The notes beneath the pieces were generated by a model that saw only the letters and a list, made by a program, of their open reading frames with translations, ran no database searches and was not told where the DNA came from. The translations under genes and the position numbers were made by a program. Below, one piece after another: positions 1-6,525 of a DNA stretch of 13,429 nucleotides. How positions within the stretch are numbered: position 1 is the first letter of the stretch; each line of letters opens with the position of its first letter. Source of the stretch: UKL13-2 sp044346745 (GTDB taxonomy: Bacteria > Pseudomonadota > Gammaproteobacteria > Burkholderiales > Usitatibacteraceae); contig JBIIYQ010000078.1 of assembly GCA_044346745.1 (NCBI GenBank), positions 1 to 13,429 of the forward strand. The letters are read 5' to 3'.

Positions 1-18
1 AGAGCAATAATTTGAGAG

Positions 19-147
19 ATTGAAAAACGTCGCGAGCGAAGCCAAGACTAGGCGCAAATTCGCGAGGGCGCGGAGTGTATGCGGTGATACATGAGCAGCC
101 CGAGCGGATTTGCAACAACGTATTGGCAAGCGCAGCAGTTTTTCAAT
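19..147. repeat. 129-bp imperfect palindrome at the 3' end of the SDR gene
   Basis: The outer arms ATTGAAAAAC (19-28) and GTTTTTCAAT (138-147) are perfect reverse complements. Inside them the arms also match at GCCAA, at GCAAAT followed by a near-identical CGC stretch, and at GGGC. The centre is a small hairpin, TGTAT (76-80) and ATACA (87-91) around a six-base loop. All parts share one axis near position 83. The right arm contains the SDR stop codon (143-145), so the SDR transcript would end in a long branched stem-loop. No T-run follows, so it is not a standard intrinsic terminator. Its size and conserved blocks suggest a dispersed intergenic palindromic repeat or an RNA 3'-end stabiliser. 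That is inference, because no second copy lies in this window. Confidence 0.7.
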
Positions 148-1015
148 GGTATTCCTCGCCGCCGGAGACATTCATCGATTCCCCCGTAACGTATTGCGCT
201 TCGTCCGAACATAACCAAGCACACGCCGCCGCCGTATCGGTCGGTAATCCCGGACGCCCCAACGGAATGCGTGACTTCATCGCATTCATGTATTGCTCCA
301 TTGTCATTCCCAGCGCTTCGGAGAAGTACTCGTTCTGCCAAGCGCCCAGCCCGGTGGTAACGTGATTCGGGCAGATCGCATTAGCCGTTATGCCGTACTT
401 GCCCATCTCAATTGCCGTCACACGCGTCAGTCCCGTCATGCCATGTTTGGAAGAGCAATAGGCCGAGGCAAATGGAAAGCCGGACTTCGCCGCTTGGCTC
501 GCGATGTTCACGATACGGCCCCCCGCCCTGCCGCTTTCGTTTTGTTTGATCATCTGGATCGCCGCATATTTGGTACAGAGGAACGCACCACGCAAATTGA
601 CGCCAAGCACCGCATCCCACTCTTCAATCGACATTTCCACAATCGGCTTCATGAGATAACCGATGCCGGCGTTGTTGACGAGGATGTCGAGACTGCCGTA
701 GCGCGCCACGGTCGTCGCAACCGCTTCTTTAACTTGTGACTCTTCGAGCACATCCAGCGCCAGTGCAGTACACGCACCTCCATTACCAGCCGCGGTGGCA
801 GCGGCATGAATATCAGCCGCCACTTGTTCCATCTCAGATTGTGACCCCACCGCACTCGAAGGCATCTCTTTGCCTTTGGCATGACCAATGTCGGTCACCA
901 CAACTTTGCAACCTTCAGTGGCGAGTCGCCGGGCGATGGCTTCACCGAGGCCCTTACGGCGACCTGCGCCGGTGACAAGAGCAACTTTGCCTTTGAGTTC
1001 TGCGTACTGAGCCAT
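143..1015 (-). CDS. SDR-family NAD(P)-dependent oxidoreductase
   Basis: A 290-residue classical short-chain dehydrogenase/reductase, somewhat longer than the usual 250. The Rossmann fold is marked by TGAGRRKGLG (residues 15-24) and NNAG (114-117). The catalytic set is present: N140, S173, Y186 and K190 in the YCSSK pattern. Asp42 after the second beta strand favours NAD over NADP, by family knowledge. The C-terminal part contains PLGRPGLPTDTAAACAWLCS and an SGGEEYH end. The 20-30 extra residues lie around 48-80, between the second and third strands. It is the last gene behind the operator-controlled promoter at 1412-1440, 59 bp after the HapK-like gene. The likely role is reversible oxidation of an alcohol or dihydrodiol intermediate in the cytoplasm; the substrate is unknown. 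The start at 1015 has a purine-rich but weak ribosome site. Confidence 0.93.
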   Translation of the reverse strand: MAQYAELKGKVALVTGAGRRKGLGEAIARRLATEGCKVVVTDIGHAKGKEMPSSAVGSQSEMEQVAADIHAAATAAGNGGACTALALDVLEESQVKEAVATTVARYGSLDILVNNAGIGYLMKPIVEMSIEEWDAVLGVNLRGAFLCTKYAAIQMIKQNESGRAGGRIVNIASQAAKSGFPFASAYCSSKHGMTGLTRVTAIEMGKYGITANAICPNHVTTGLGAWQNEYFSEALGMTMEQYMNAMKSRIPLGRPGLPTDTAAACAWLCSDEAQYVTGESMNVSGGEEYH

Positions 1016-1074
1016 CTCTATATCTCTACCGAAAGCTATAAGTTAGAAAGGGAGCAAACGAAATCCGATTTCGC

Positions 1075-1383
1075 CTACAAATTGTCGCAGACGATAAACA
1101 TCGGGTTATCCGCAAACGCTTGAAATTGTTTGGCGCCCGCCTGAACCGCATCAGTTCCCACATCCTTAAAGAACGCGTCGAGGTCCGGCACCTCGATGAC
1201 CTCTGCATATTGGTACGGTGGCTTGGCGTCCGAACCGAGCAACATCTTGGTCTTCAACACCTCGAAGCCAGAGACTGAGCCCAAAGAACGGACGAGCGGA
1301 ATGTCGCTAGCCTTGGCCCACGCTTCATACGCAGCCATGTCGGCATCAGGTTTGAGATTAAACAGAACAAGAACAGATGCCAT
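1075..1383 (-). CDS. HapK-like (REDY-like) small protein
   Basis: A 102-residue protein beginning MASVLVLFNLKP and ending FIVCDNL. The pattern YEAWAKASDIPLVRSLGSV, then PYQYAEVIEV, matches what I remember of the REDY-like HapK group, small dimeric ferredoxin-like alpha+beta barrel proteins related to EthD/NIPSNAP-type folds. The biochemical role in catabolic clusters is not established. The start at 1383 is chosen because AGGGAG (1390-1395) sits six bases upstream. The ATG at 1389 touches the ribosome site, and the longer reading frame to 1458 would start upstream of the promoter. A sigma70 promoter and operator copy lie directly upstream. The gene is probably co-transcribed with the SDR gene. 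It could be a helper, carrier or small isomerase for an unstable intermediate, which is inference. Confidence 0.8.
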   Translation of the reverse strand: MASVLVLFNLKPDADMAAYEAWAKASDIPLVRSLGSVSGFEVLKTKMLLGSDAKPPYQYAEVIEVPDLDAFFKDVGTDAVQAGAKQFQAFADNPMFIVCDNL

Positions 1384-1399
1384 CGCCATCTCCCTAAAG

Positions 1400-1411
1400 T
1401 TGTCCGGACAA
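1400..1411. promoter_or_regulatory. Operator copy A, TTGTCCGGACAA
   Basis: Perfect 12-bp palindrome, identical to four other copies in the window. It follows directly after the -10 box TAAAAT (1412-1417, minus strand) and ends 16 bases before the HapK-like start. A bound protein would cover the transcription start, which suggests repression. The regulator is not in the window. Confidence 0.85.
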
Positions 1412-1440
1412 ATTTTATGCCTAGAATCCGAGTCCGTCAA
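1412..1440 (-). promoter_or_regulatory. Sigma70-type promoter of the HapK-like/SDR unit
   Basis: Reading the minus strand, TTGACG (1435-1440) and TAAAAT (1412-1417) are separated by exactly 17 bases. Five of six positions match consensus in each box. The predicted start of transcription falls inside operator copy A. The promoter lies in the 91-bp gap between the VOC gene end (1475) and the HapK-like start. These two genes therefore have their own promoter, although read-through from the upstream operon remains possible because no terminator is visible between them. Confidence 0.8.
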
Positions 1441-1446
1441 ACGGAC
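1432..1446. repeat. Inverted repeat over the -35 box
   Basis: GTCCGT and ACGGAC are perfect 6-bp arms around CAA, overlapping the -35 box TTGACG of the HapK-like promoter. The halves resemble the GTCC and GGAC halves of the five-copy operator but with a wider spacing. It may be a secondary binding site or a chance hairpin. Confidence 0.4.
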
Positions 1447-1474
1447 CCCACGCCACACCTCAAATGACGCTGTG

Positions 1475-2356
1475 TCAGCAAACCAACTCAGTCAACTCAC
1501 CGTCCGGTCCGCGCAGCACACCAACCATTGCCCCCAAATAGGGCGCTTCTTTTCGATGGATAGGCGGCACAACCCAGTTGGCGCCTTCCGGTAAGGAATC
1601 GACCTTCACGCCAATCATCGCCACCCCTTGCGGTAAACCACCTTTCGCCTGCAGCCTTGGAGTAGATTTGACAGGGTATTGATCAACCTCAAACAACACC
1701 GTGCGCCGGTCAGAAATCGTCGCGAGTTTGTGTGCAGTGGAGGCATCCAAACCAAACGAAATATTGATCACGCTGTAGGGCATCTCCCATTCGCCGCCCG
1801 TGGTCGTTCCGAGCAGGGCATGATAAAACTCAAGCGAGGCCTTCATGTCGCGGCATCCCATAACCGCGATGAACAAGCGATCCACCCAACACTTGGCCAT
1901 CGGTAAATCACTCGATGGCAGATCACCACGAATTTCGTTCAAGTAGATCGCTTCTCCACCTGGGCCTCTTGCCTGCATTGGATACAGCATGTCGGTAAAG
2001 GACAACGCTTTGGGCGCGGCGATGATGGGGGTGCCTGCTGCGAGTAAGCGCGGGTACATTGCGTCGGCATCTTTCACCGACAGTTCCAATGCGGCCCAGC
2101 CGTAGTGTGTACCCGGTTGATACCCAGCCGGATCGGGCTGTTCGATCAACCGCAGATACACCGGCGAACCACTCGGTGGCTGCATGACCACACTCTTGGC
2201 TCCTGTCAGCGCTGGGGCTTCCCACGCTTCCGCTTCTACTTTGCCAACAGTTCCCGTGTGCACGACGGTCTGCTCAAAAATATCTCGATAGAGCGTTAAT
2301 GCCTGATCAATTGACGGCACGCATACGGTACCGTGCAAGAGCCTGGGTCCACTCAT
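1475..2356 (-). CDS. Two-module VOC (glyoxalase/extradiol dioxygenase superfamily) protein
   Basis: A 293-residue protein made of two vicinal-oxygen-chelate modules. Module 1 spans about residues 5-143, from LLHGTVCVPSIDQALTLYRD to RGPGGEAIYLNE. Module 2 spans about 160-293, from LFIAVMGCRDMKASLEFYHALLG to LRGPDGELTELV. The matching ends place Glu141 and Glu290 where VOC proteins usually carry a metal ligand. His8 is a plausible ligand in module 1, but the matching position in module 2 is not His, so only one complete metal site may exist. The family includes extradiol dioxygenases, glyoxalases and isomerases; the reaction here is not determined. The start has GGGAG seven bases upstream. It overlaps the end of the FAD-oxidase gene by four bases (ATGA), so translation is probably coupled. 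It is the last gene of the three-gene operon read from 5627. Confidence 0.85.
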   Translation of the reverse strand: MSGPRLLHGTVCVPSIDQALTLYRDIFEQTVVHTGTVGKVEAEAWEAPALTGAKSVVMQPPSGSPVYLRLIEQPDPAGYQPGTHYGWAALELSVKDADAMYPRLLAAGTPIIAAPKALSFTDMLYPMQARGPGGEAIYLNEIRGDLPSSDLPMAKCWVDRLFIAVMGCRDMKASLEFYHALLGTTTGGEWEMPYSVINISFGLDASTAHKLATISDRRTVLFEVDQYPVKSTPRLQAKGGLPQGVAMIGVKVDSLPEGANWVVPPIHRKEAPYLGAMVGVLRGPDGELTELVC

Positions 2357-3948
2357 TTCAACACTCCCGGATTCATGATGTTATTTGGATCCAGCTGCTT
2401 TTTGATGGCATCAAACAGCGCCAGCGCAGCCGGATTACGGCCTTCGCGGTAGGTGTAGAACTTGCCGATCTGGAAATGTGTGCCCCCCAAACTCCGCATC
2501 AGTCGAGCAGTTTCGGCCTTCAATACGCCAACGGCCACTGTGGCGCTTGGGTTCGCAGATGGCTCACCGCACTTCTTTAGGTAGTCAGCCTCGACCACAC
2601 GCTTGTGGTACGCCGTGTGTGAGTCGTTCCAGTAAAAAACCGGCTCAATTAAGTATCCTTGCTGCGCCACGGTTGTGCACAGATAACCAATACGAATCTG
2701 CTGTGCATCGAGTACTGCCTGTTTACCGGCGAAAAAGGCTTGGATCTCTGTAAACGCATGTTGTGCAGTGCTGTGCGGGAATATTGCGTGAACCGGCACC
2801 CAGCGTTCACCCGCCGGGCCAAGCATCGAATTTGGCGCGACAAATGGCATCGCGCGCAACGCCTTGGGGAACGAGTTCTCCGTAGCGGTGCCCTTCACAG
2901 CAAAAATCTTCTTCGCCATGTCTACCTTGGCCGCGACTTCACCCGCGGTTTTCCCTTCGACAGCTACGTGCGCGGAGTACTTATCCTCACCGACGAAGTC
3001 GCGTCCTGATTTCACCAGGCCCAATCCCGCCTTCACACCCGATTGCTTTACTACTTGCATCAGTGTTTTTGCGTCGGCAAACAGACTCATCCGCTTCTTG
3101 CGCTGCTCCAGCAATACGGGGTCGAACGCAAAACACTCGGAGGCAATGTTCTGCCGAGAGATTTCTGACATCGCTTCAATCATCGCCATCGGATCACTGA
3201 ACTCAGCAGAGACAAAGTCAATCGCTGTTTGGCGCGGCAATAACTTTAGGGTCGCACGCGCCTTGATACCTAGGGCCCCAGCATCGCCGACAAATAATCC
3301 GGTCAAGTCCGGACCGAAGTAACGCAAAAACGGTTCTGTTCCACTTGCAGCCGCACTGCCGGTTGTCAAAACGCTGCCGTCGGCGAGTACCACTTCAATC
3401 GATAGCACCGAGTCCCCAACACTGCCGTGTTCACCGGAACCTAGGAACACACTGCCTTGTGAGAGCGCGCCGCCAATCGTTGATCGGAGGCCGGATAACG
3501 GCCCCCAGTAGGGCGTGCGTAACCCATGGGGCTCGAGCAAATCGTTGAGCGCTCCCCAACACATCCCAGTCTCGACCGTCACATAGCGGTCCGCAACATT
3601 GAGTTCAATCAGTCGGTTCAGGCGTGACATGTCGATCAGCGCCGCCTGTGGTTTGCTGGCGAGAAACCCATCGGTATAACTGAGCCCGCCACCACGAGGC
3701 ACAATGGCCACATCCGCACTCGCGAGTATTTTCACCGCAGCCTGTAATTCGTCGACTGAGGCGGGGGTCACCACCGCCGACAACGGCGCGCCCGAACTGA
3801 ACACATCCTGAGCAAAAAACGCCAACTCAACTGCATCGTCAGTGACAGCACCGGCGCCGATTGCGACTTGAAGCGAGGTAAACCACGCCGGTCGCCGCGC
3901 GGACGCCGAGGTGCCGACAACCGTTGGTGCACTCAGTGTTTCTGCCAT
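2353..3948 (-). CDS. FAD-linked oxidase of the VAO/PCMH superfamily
   Basis: A 531-residue flavoprotein. The N-terminal PCMH-type FAD-binding domain shows VTPASVDELQAAVKIL (60-75), PRGGGLSY (84-91), STIGGALSQGSVFLGSGEHG (156-175) and the LFVGDAGALGI segment (218-228). The C-terminal substrate domain ends in QLDPNNIMNPG, the usual close of the VAO/GlcD-type families. Relatives oxidise alcohols, phenols or hydroxy acids. The electron acceptor (oxygen or a dehydrogenase partner) cannot be told from the sequence. I see no obvious signal peptide, so the protein is probably cytoplasmic. The start at 3948 is supported by GGAG (3956-3959) seven bases upstream, inside the last codons of the preceding hydrolase gene, which it overlaps by 16 bases. 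It overlaps the VOC gene by four bases at its other end. Substrate unknown. Confidence 0.9.
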   Translation of the reverse strand: MAETLSAPTVVGTSASARRPAWFTSLQVAIGAGAVTDDAVELAFFAQDVFSSGAPLSAVVTPASVDELQAAVKILASADVAIVPRGGGLSYTDGFLASKPQAALIDMSRLNRLIELNVADRYVTVETGMCWGALNDLLEPHGLRTPYWGPLSGLRSTIGGALSQGSVFLGSGEHGSVGDSVLSIEVVLADGSVLTTGSAAASGTEPFLRYFGPDLTGLFVGDAGALGIKARATLKLLPRQTAIDFVSAEFSDPMAMIEAMSEISRQNIASECFAFDPVLLEQRKKRMSLFADAKTLMQVVKQSGVKAGLGLVKSGRDFVGEDKYSAHVAVEGKTAGEVAAKVDMAKKIFAVKGTATENSFPKALRAMPFVAPNSMLGPAGERWVPVHAIFPHSTAQHAFTEIQAFFAGKQAVLDAQQIRIGYLCTTVAQQGYLIEPVFYWNDSHTAYHKRVVEADYLKKCGEPSANPSATVAVGVLKAETARLMRSLGGTHFQIGKFYTYREGRNPAALALFDAIKKQLDPNNIMNPGVLK

Positions 3949-5627
3949 GTTCTGACTCCAGGTAATAGTTGTTTGTCAGCGGATCCGGTCATCTCCGTGA
4001 GTCCGAGCGCTGCCACCATCCGGCTGGTGATTCGAACCCGTTCGGGTTCGTCATCACAATGCACGGAAATCGGTCCGGCAAAATTTGTCGGTGCAGCTAA
4101 CGCCGTATCCGCCAATGCCGCGCGCCATAGCGGCGCAAACAGCGTACCGGCGCGCAAGATCTCGACCACTTCCGCGTGAAGTCGAACTGGTGCCGGCGCA
4201 TCGATCTTGCGCGCGGCAGCAATGTTTTGCGGCTGCCAAGGCCAGAAGAGCACTTTCATACGCGCCCAATTCCATGCAGCGAGCATGTGCGCGCCGGTTG
4301 GGTGCGGTGTCAAGTCTGGCAGCTGTGACAAAAACTGATCTCGCTCAGTTGCGTTGACCCACAGCGGATTGAGTAGGCGCAATCCTTCGCATCTTGGGAC
4401 ATTTGTAGTCGCGTGAGCCAGGTGACCCACGTTATCGGCCAACACCAATGCGATTGACGTCGCACCTCCCTCCGCAGAAACCGTAAAGCGTTTCACACCC
4501 AGGCTTTGCAACAACGCGACAACCGAACGCGCGACATCGGAGGGGTTCAATGCGTCCGCCGACCACGGTTGCGATGCGCCGTGTCCGGGTAACTCCGGGG
4601 CGATGATTGGCGTGCCATGCGGAACTTCAACCGGAATTCTTGGCGGTGTTCCGATATCGCTGAAGTGCACCACGACAGCTGCGGTGGAAAGATCGCCGCC
4701 GTTGTTCGCGATTAAGGTACTCAACGCGCCATGTTCGCTGGCAACAACACGTCGCTTCTTTGACGCCGCGCGCGCGACGGCTGCATTGGCATCCAGGCTC
4801 GTCGCGTCAGCGGCACGGTTGGCAATAAATGCATCGGTCTTTTCGATCAATGCCGGCGGCCCGCCGTTGACTATCTCGGCTGTAACGTTCGCAGGCAACG
4901 CTAGCAAACGCGGTAAGTGCGTCGCGAGTACATCTTCGACCCGATAAAGGATGCGGCCTTCAACCGTCAAACGCGTCGCCGCAGTTTGATCATCATACAA
5001 AAATGGCGCGCGGTAACCGGCGCGATACCCATCGCCCGCATCAAGAATGTCCATGACATCTCCTGCGAGTCTTTCTGTTGAGGGTGCCGGGTAGGCCATG
5101 CGCGCCGATTTTGTTGCGGTATTCCAGGGAAAGAAAAGACTCTGCTCTCGCAGCCGCGCCCACAACCACAAGAGATGGCTTCCATCCCATTGCGGCTCAA
5201 ACGGGGGTAGGTAGCCATTCAATAGCATTTGACGTTCTTCAGCGTTAAATCGCGCGTAGCCGTCACAAATCATTCCCGCAACACGTTCCGGAAAATCAAG
5301 CGCAAATCGCAGCGCTGTCACCGCCCCCGTATGGACGCCATAAACAATGACACGCTCAATCCCGAGCGCATCGAGCAACGCGCCCACCGCTGCCGCGAAG
5401 TCAGGGATGGTCGGCTGAGCAAACGGCAAAGGGTCGGAGAAACCAAAACCCGGTGTGTCCGGTGCAAACACCGAATAGTGTTTTGACAAGCGTTCGATCC
5501 ATGGGAGCAACGCCCGCGAGTTCTGCGGCGACTGATGCAGCAACAGCATCGCCGGGCCGCTGCCCGCAAAACGAACGAACACACGACGACTCGCGACATC
5601 AATAAACTGTGAAGAAGTTGTTGCCAT
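3933..5627 (-). CDS. Tandem double alpha/beta-hydrolase-fold protein, non-canonical nucleophile sites
   Basis: A 564-residue protein, twice the length of a single alpha/beta hydrolase. Domain 1 (about 5-270) has LLLHQSPQNS (28-37), DTPGFGFSDP (57-66), the elbow GVHTG (97-101) and a cap segment GSHLLWLWARLREQSLFFPW (149-168). Domain 2 (about 315-550) repeats this as APELPGHGASQP (343-354), SAEGG (384-388) and GAHMLAAWNWARMKVLFWPW (445-464). In the usual G-x-Ser-x-G elbow the third residue is the nucleophile; here it is His99 and Glu386. The usual G-H near the end of domain 1 reads GGPPALIEK. Domain 2 looks the more divergent. The protein may be a lyase, an isomerase or a structural partner rather than a serine hydrolase. 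The start at 5627 is the first ATG after the promoter, with a weak ribosome site. An upstream TTG at 5675 lies in the operator and is rejected. Confidence 0.87.
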   Translation of the reverse strand: MATTSSQFIDVASRRVFVRFAGSGPAMLLLHQSPQNSRALLPWIERLSKHYSVFAPDTPGFGFSDPLPFAQPTIPDFAAAVGALLDALGIERVIVYGVHTGAVTALRFALDFPERVAGMICDGYARFNAEERQMLLNGYLPPFEPQWDGSHLLWLWARLREQSLFFPWNTATKSARMAYPAPSTERLAGDVMDILDAGDGYRAGYRAPFLYDDQTAATRLTVEGRILYRVEDVLATHLPRLLALPANVTAEIVNGGPPALIEKTDAFIANRAADATSLDANAAVARAASKKRRVVASEHGALSTLIANNGGDLSTAAVVVHFSDIGTPPRIPVEVPHGTPIIAPELPGHGASQPWSADALNPSDVARSVVALLQSLGVKRFTVSAEGGATSIALVLADNVGHLAHATTNVPRCEGLRLLNPLWVNATERDQFLSQLPDLTPHPTGAHMLAAWNWARMKVLFWPWQPQNIAAARKIDAPAPVRLHAEVVEILRAGTLFAPLWRAALADTALAAPTNFAGPISVHCDDEPERVRITSRMVAALGLTEMTGSADKQLLPGVRTWQKH

Positions 5628-5663
5628 GACGCGAGAAGAAGGCCTTGAAGTGGACGCAGAAAT

Positions 5664-5675
5664 TTGTCCGGACAA
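5664..5675. promoter_or_regulatory. Operator copy B, TTGTCCGGACAA
   Basis: Second perfect copy of the 12-bp palindrome. It lies 36 bases upstream of the start of the double hydrolase gene and just downstream of its -10 region. It should cover the transcription start. Confidence 0.85.
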
Positions 5676-5709
5676 CTTATATTTTAGCGTTAATCAGCTT
5701 TCCCAACAA
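5676..5709 (-). promoter_or_regulatory. Promoter of the hydrolase/FAD-oxidase/VOC operon
   Basis: On the minus strand TTGTTG (5704-5709) and TAAAAT (5681-5686) are 17 bases apart. An alternative -10, TATAAG (5676-5681), would touch the operator directly as at the other copies, but its -35 partner (TTGGGA, 19-base spacing) is poorer. Either choice places the start of transcription at or inside operator copy B. Confidence 0.65.
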
Positions 5710-5737
5710 CTAACGCCGGATACACACGCGCCGCCAG

Positions 5738-6187
5738 TCAGTCTGCAACTTTCGATTCGTCGATCAGTGTGCGTTGATAAACCACACCGTTCCTAAACCA
5801 ATGCCACGTTCGGCTGCGCTGATCGTTTGTCGCGTTGATCACAATCAACTCGTAAAGGTAAGCTTCAGGTGTGTCGTGACGCTGCCACGTCAGCACGGTG
5901 GAGAACTCATCCACAGACCACGCTTGGCCTTTGATCAGTGCGTTGTCCCAATACAGCACGCCGTCGCGGCACACGCCGGGGTATTCACCACGCGTTTCAC
6001 GGCCATCGTCCCACCAGAAGTGATTTTTCTGGCTATAGTGGTACTCCCCCGTCTCTGGGAATCGGACCTCAATTCGAGAGTGGTGGCAATCGATAGTACT
6101 ACCGTCAATGCCAACAACGCGGTAGTTTCCCTGCCAGATGCCATTGTGCCGCACAAGTGACGGCATCGATTGCTTGATGGGATTCAT
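5738..6187 (-). CDS. DUF3598-like protein
   Basis: A 149-residue protein rich in aromatic residues. HNGIWQGNYR (14-23) near the start, RFPETGEYHYSQ (42-53) in the middle and RTWHWFRNG (126-134) near the end match my memory of short DUF3598-type, lipocalin-like beta-barrel proteins in proteobacterial catabolic clusters. No enzymatic function is established, and a role as a binder of small hydrophobic ligands is only inference from the fold. No signal peptide is visible, so it is probably cytoplasmic. The start at 6187 is supported by AGGGGG (6192-6197); the longer frame to 6238 has no better site. It is transcribed away from the TonB receptor gene. No operator copy lies between it and its nearest upstream bases, and no clear -35/-10 pair was found. 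No terminator separates it from the hydrolase operon, so it may read into it. Confidence 0.75.
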   Translation of the reverse strand: MNPIKQSMPSLVRHNGIWQGNYRVVGIDGSTIDCHHSRIEVRFPETGEYHYSQKNHFWWDDGRETRGEYPGVCRDGVLYWDNALIKGQAWSVDEFSTVLTWQRHDTPEAYLYELIVINATNDQRSRTWHWFRNGVVYQRTLIDESKVAD

Positions 6188-6332
6188 TATTCCCCCTATT
6201 TTAAGTTGGTTTGGTATGTGCCGCGAGATCTGTGACAACTCACTCTTGCGCAGCCACTTTTTTTATTTGCCGTGGAACCGTTGTAGAAAACCAACGGGTT
6301 AAGCAAGTTGGAGACCACTTTGTTGCAAGAAC
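6188..6332. other. Intergenic region between the divergent DUF3598-like and TonB receptor genes, left part
   Basis: This part of the 338-bp gap holds the ribosome site of the DUF3598-like gene (6192-6197), a T-rich tract (6258-6268) and a weak inverted repeat, CCGTTG (6278-6283) and CAACGG (6292-6297). I found no convincing minus-strand promoter, no small reading frame with good signals and no copy of the operator. The doubled operator starts 166 bases upstream of the DUF3598-like start, so it could act on that gene only from a distance. Confidence 0.5.
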
Positions 6333-6361
6333 TTGACATGCTCCTGTGATAAGACTAGATT
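6333..6361 (+). promoter_or_regulatory. Sigma70 promoter of the TonB receptor gene
   Basis: TTGACA (6333-6338) is a perfect -35 box, followed after 17 bases by TAGATT (6356-6361), a moderate -10 box. The -10 overlaps the first base of operator copy C. The expected transcription start near 6368 lies inside that operator, giving a leader of about 158 bases before the start codon at 6526. Confidence 0.8.
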
Positions 6362-6396
6362 TGTCCGGACAAATAGTTGTCCGGACAAATCTAGTC
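6353..6396. promoter_or_regulatory. Doubled operator (copies C and D) inside a perfect 20-bp inverted repeat
   Basis: Copies of TTGTCCGGACAA occupy 6361-6372 and 6377-6388, separated by ATAG, so their centres are 16 bp apart. The symmetry extends outward. The left arm GACTAGATTTGTCCGGACAA (6353-6372) is the exact reverse complement of the right arm (6377-6396), making a 44-bp palindrome with a four-base centre. It spans the -10 end and the start of transcription of the TonB receptor. Two adjacent sites suggest cooperative binding and the tightest control in the cluster. The part inside the transcript could also form a hairpin at the 5' end of the mRNA. Confidence 0.88.
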
Positions 6397-6525
6397 TGCG
6401 TCGCAAAAAAACACAAGCTGTGTTTGTCCGTGGCATTCGGTGCAGTGCCGTGGTGTCAAGCCCCTGTCAAGCCCCACAAACCGACCCAACAACCAATCCA
6501 AAAACCAACCTCAATGGAGTTGCCC
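6389..6525 (+). promoter_or_regulatory. Leader of the TonB receptor mRNA with hairpin, tandem repeat and G-poor stretch
   Basis: After the operators the leader holds a hairpin AAACACA (6409-6415) and TGTGTTT (6419-6425) with a three-base loop. It is followed by a half-operator TTTGTCCG (6423-6430). TGTCAAGCCCC is then repeated twice in direct tandem (6454-6464 and 6465-6475). A C/A-rich, nearly G-free run (about 6472-6513) leads to the ribosome site GGAG (6516-6519). The unstructured C/A run would keep the ribosome site open and could be a target for Hfq-type or catabolite post-transcriptional control, which is inference. Confidence 0.5.

Noticed and set aside
293..739. Open frame on the plus strand opposite the SDR gene, and similar frames opposite or out of phase with other genes
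   Set aside because: These are shadow frames of well-supported genes, with unnatural composition, no ribosome sites and no family motifs.
1059..1073. CGAAATC/GATTTCG palindrome in the HapK-like to SDR gap as a terminator
   Set aside because: There is only a one-base centre and no T-run, and the downstream SDR gene lacks another promoter, so the two genes are probably co-transcribed through it.
1384..1458. Longer HapK-like protein starting at 1458 or 1389
   Set aside because: The 1458 version starts upstream of the -35 box. ATG 1389 directly touches AGGGAG, while ATG 1383 has proper spacing.
5628..5675. N-terminal extension of the double hydrolase from a TTG codon at 5675
   Set aside because: The TTG is the first three bases of the operator on the minus strand and lies at or before the predicted transcription start. 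It has no ribosome site. The ATG at 5627 fits the family N-terminus.
6278..6297. Inverted repeat CCGTTG/CAACGG as a terminator or operator
   Set aside because: The stem is only six bases with an eight-base loop, has no T-run on either side and has no second copy.
6346..6525. Longer TonB receptor starting at 6346 or at ATG 6514
   Set aside because: Position 6346 is upstream of the predicted transcription start. ATG 6514 overlaps the GGAG that serves ATG 6526, and the signal peptide reads normally from 6526.
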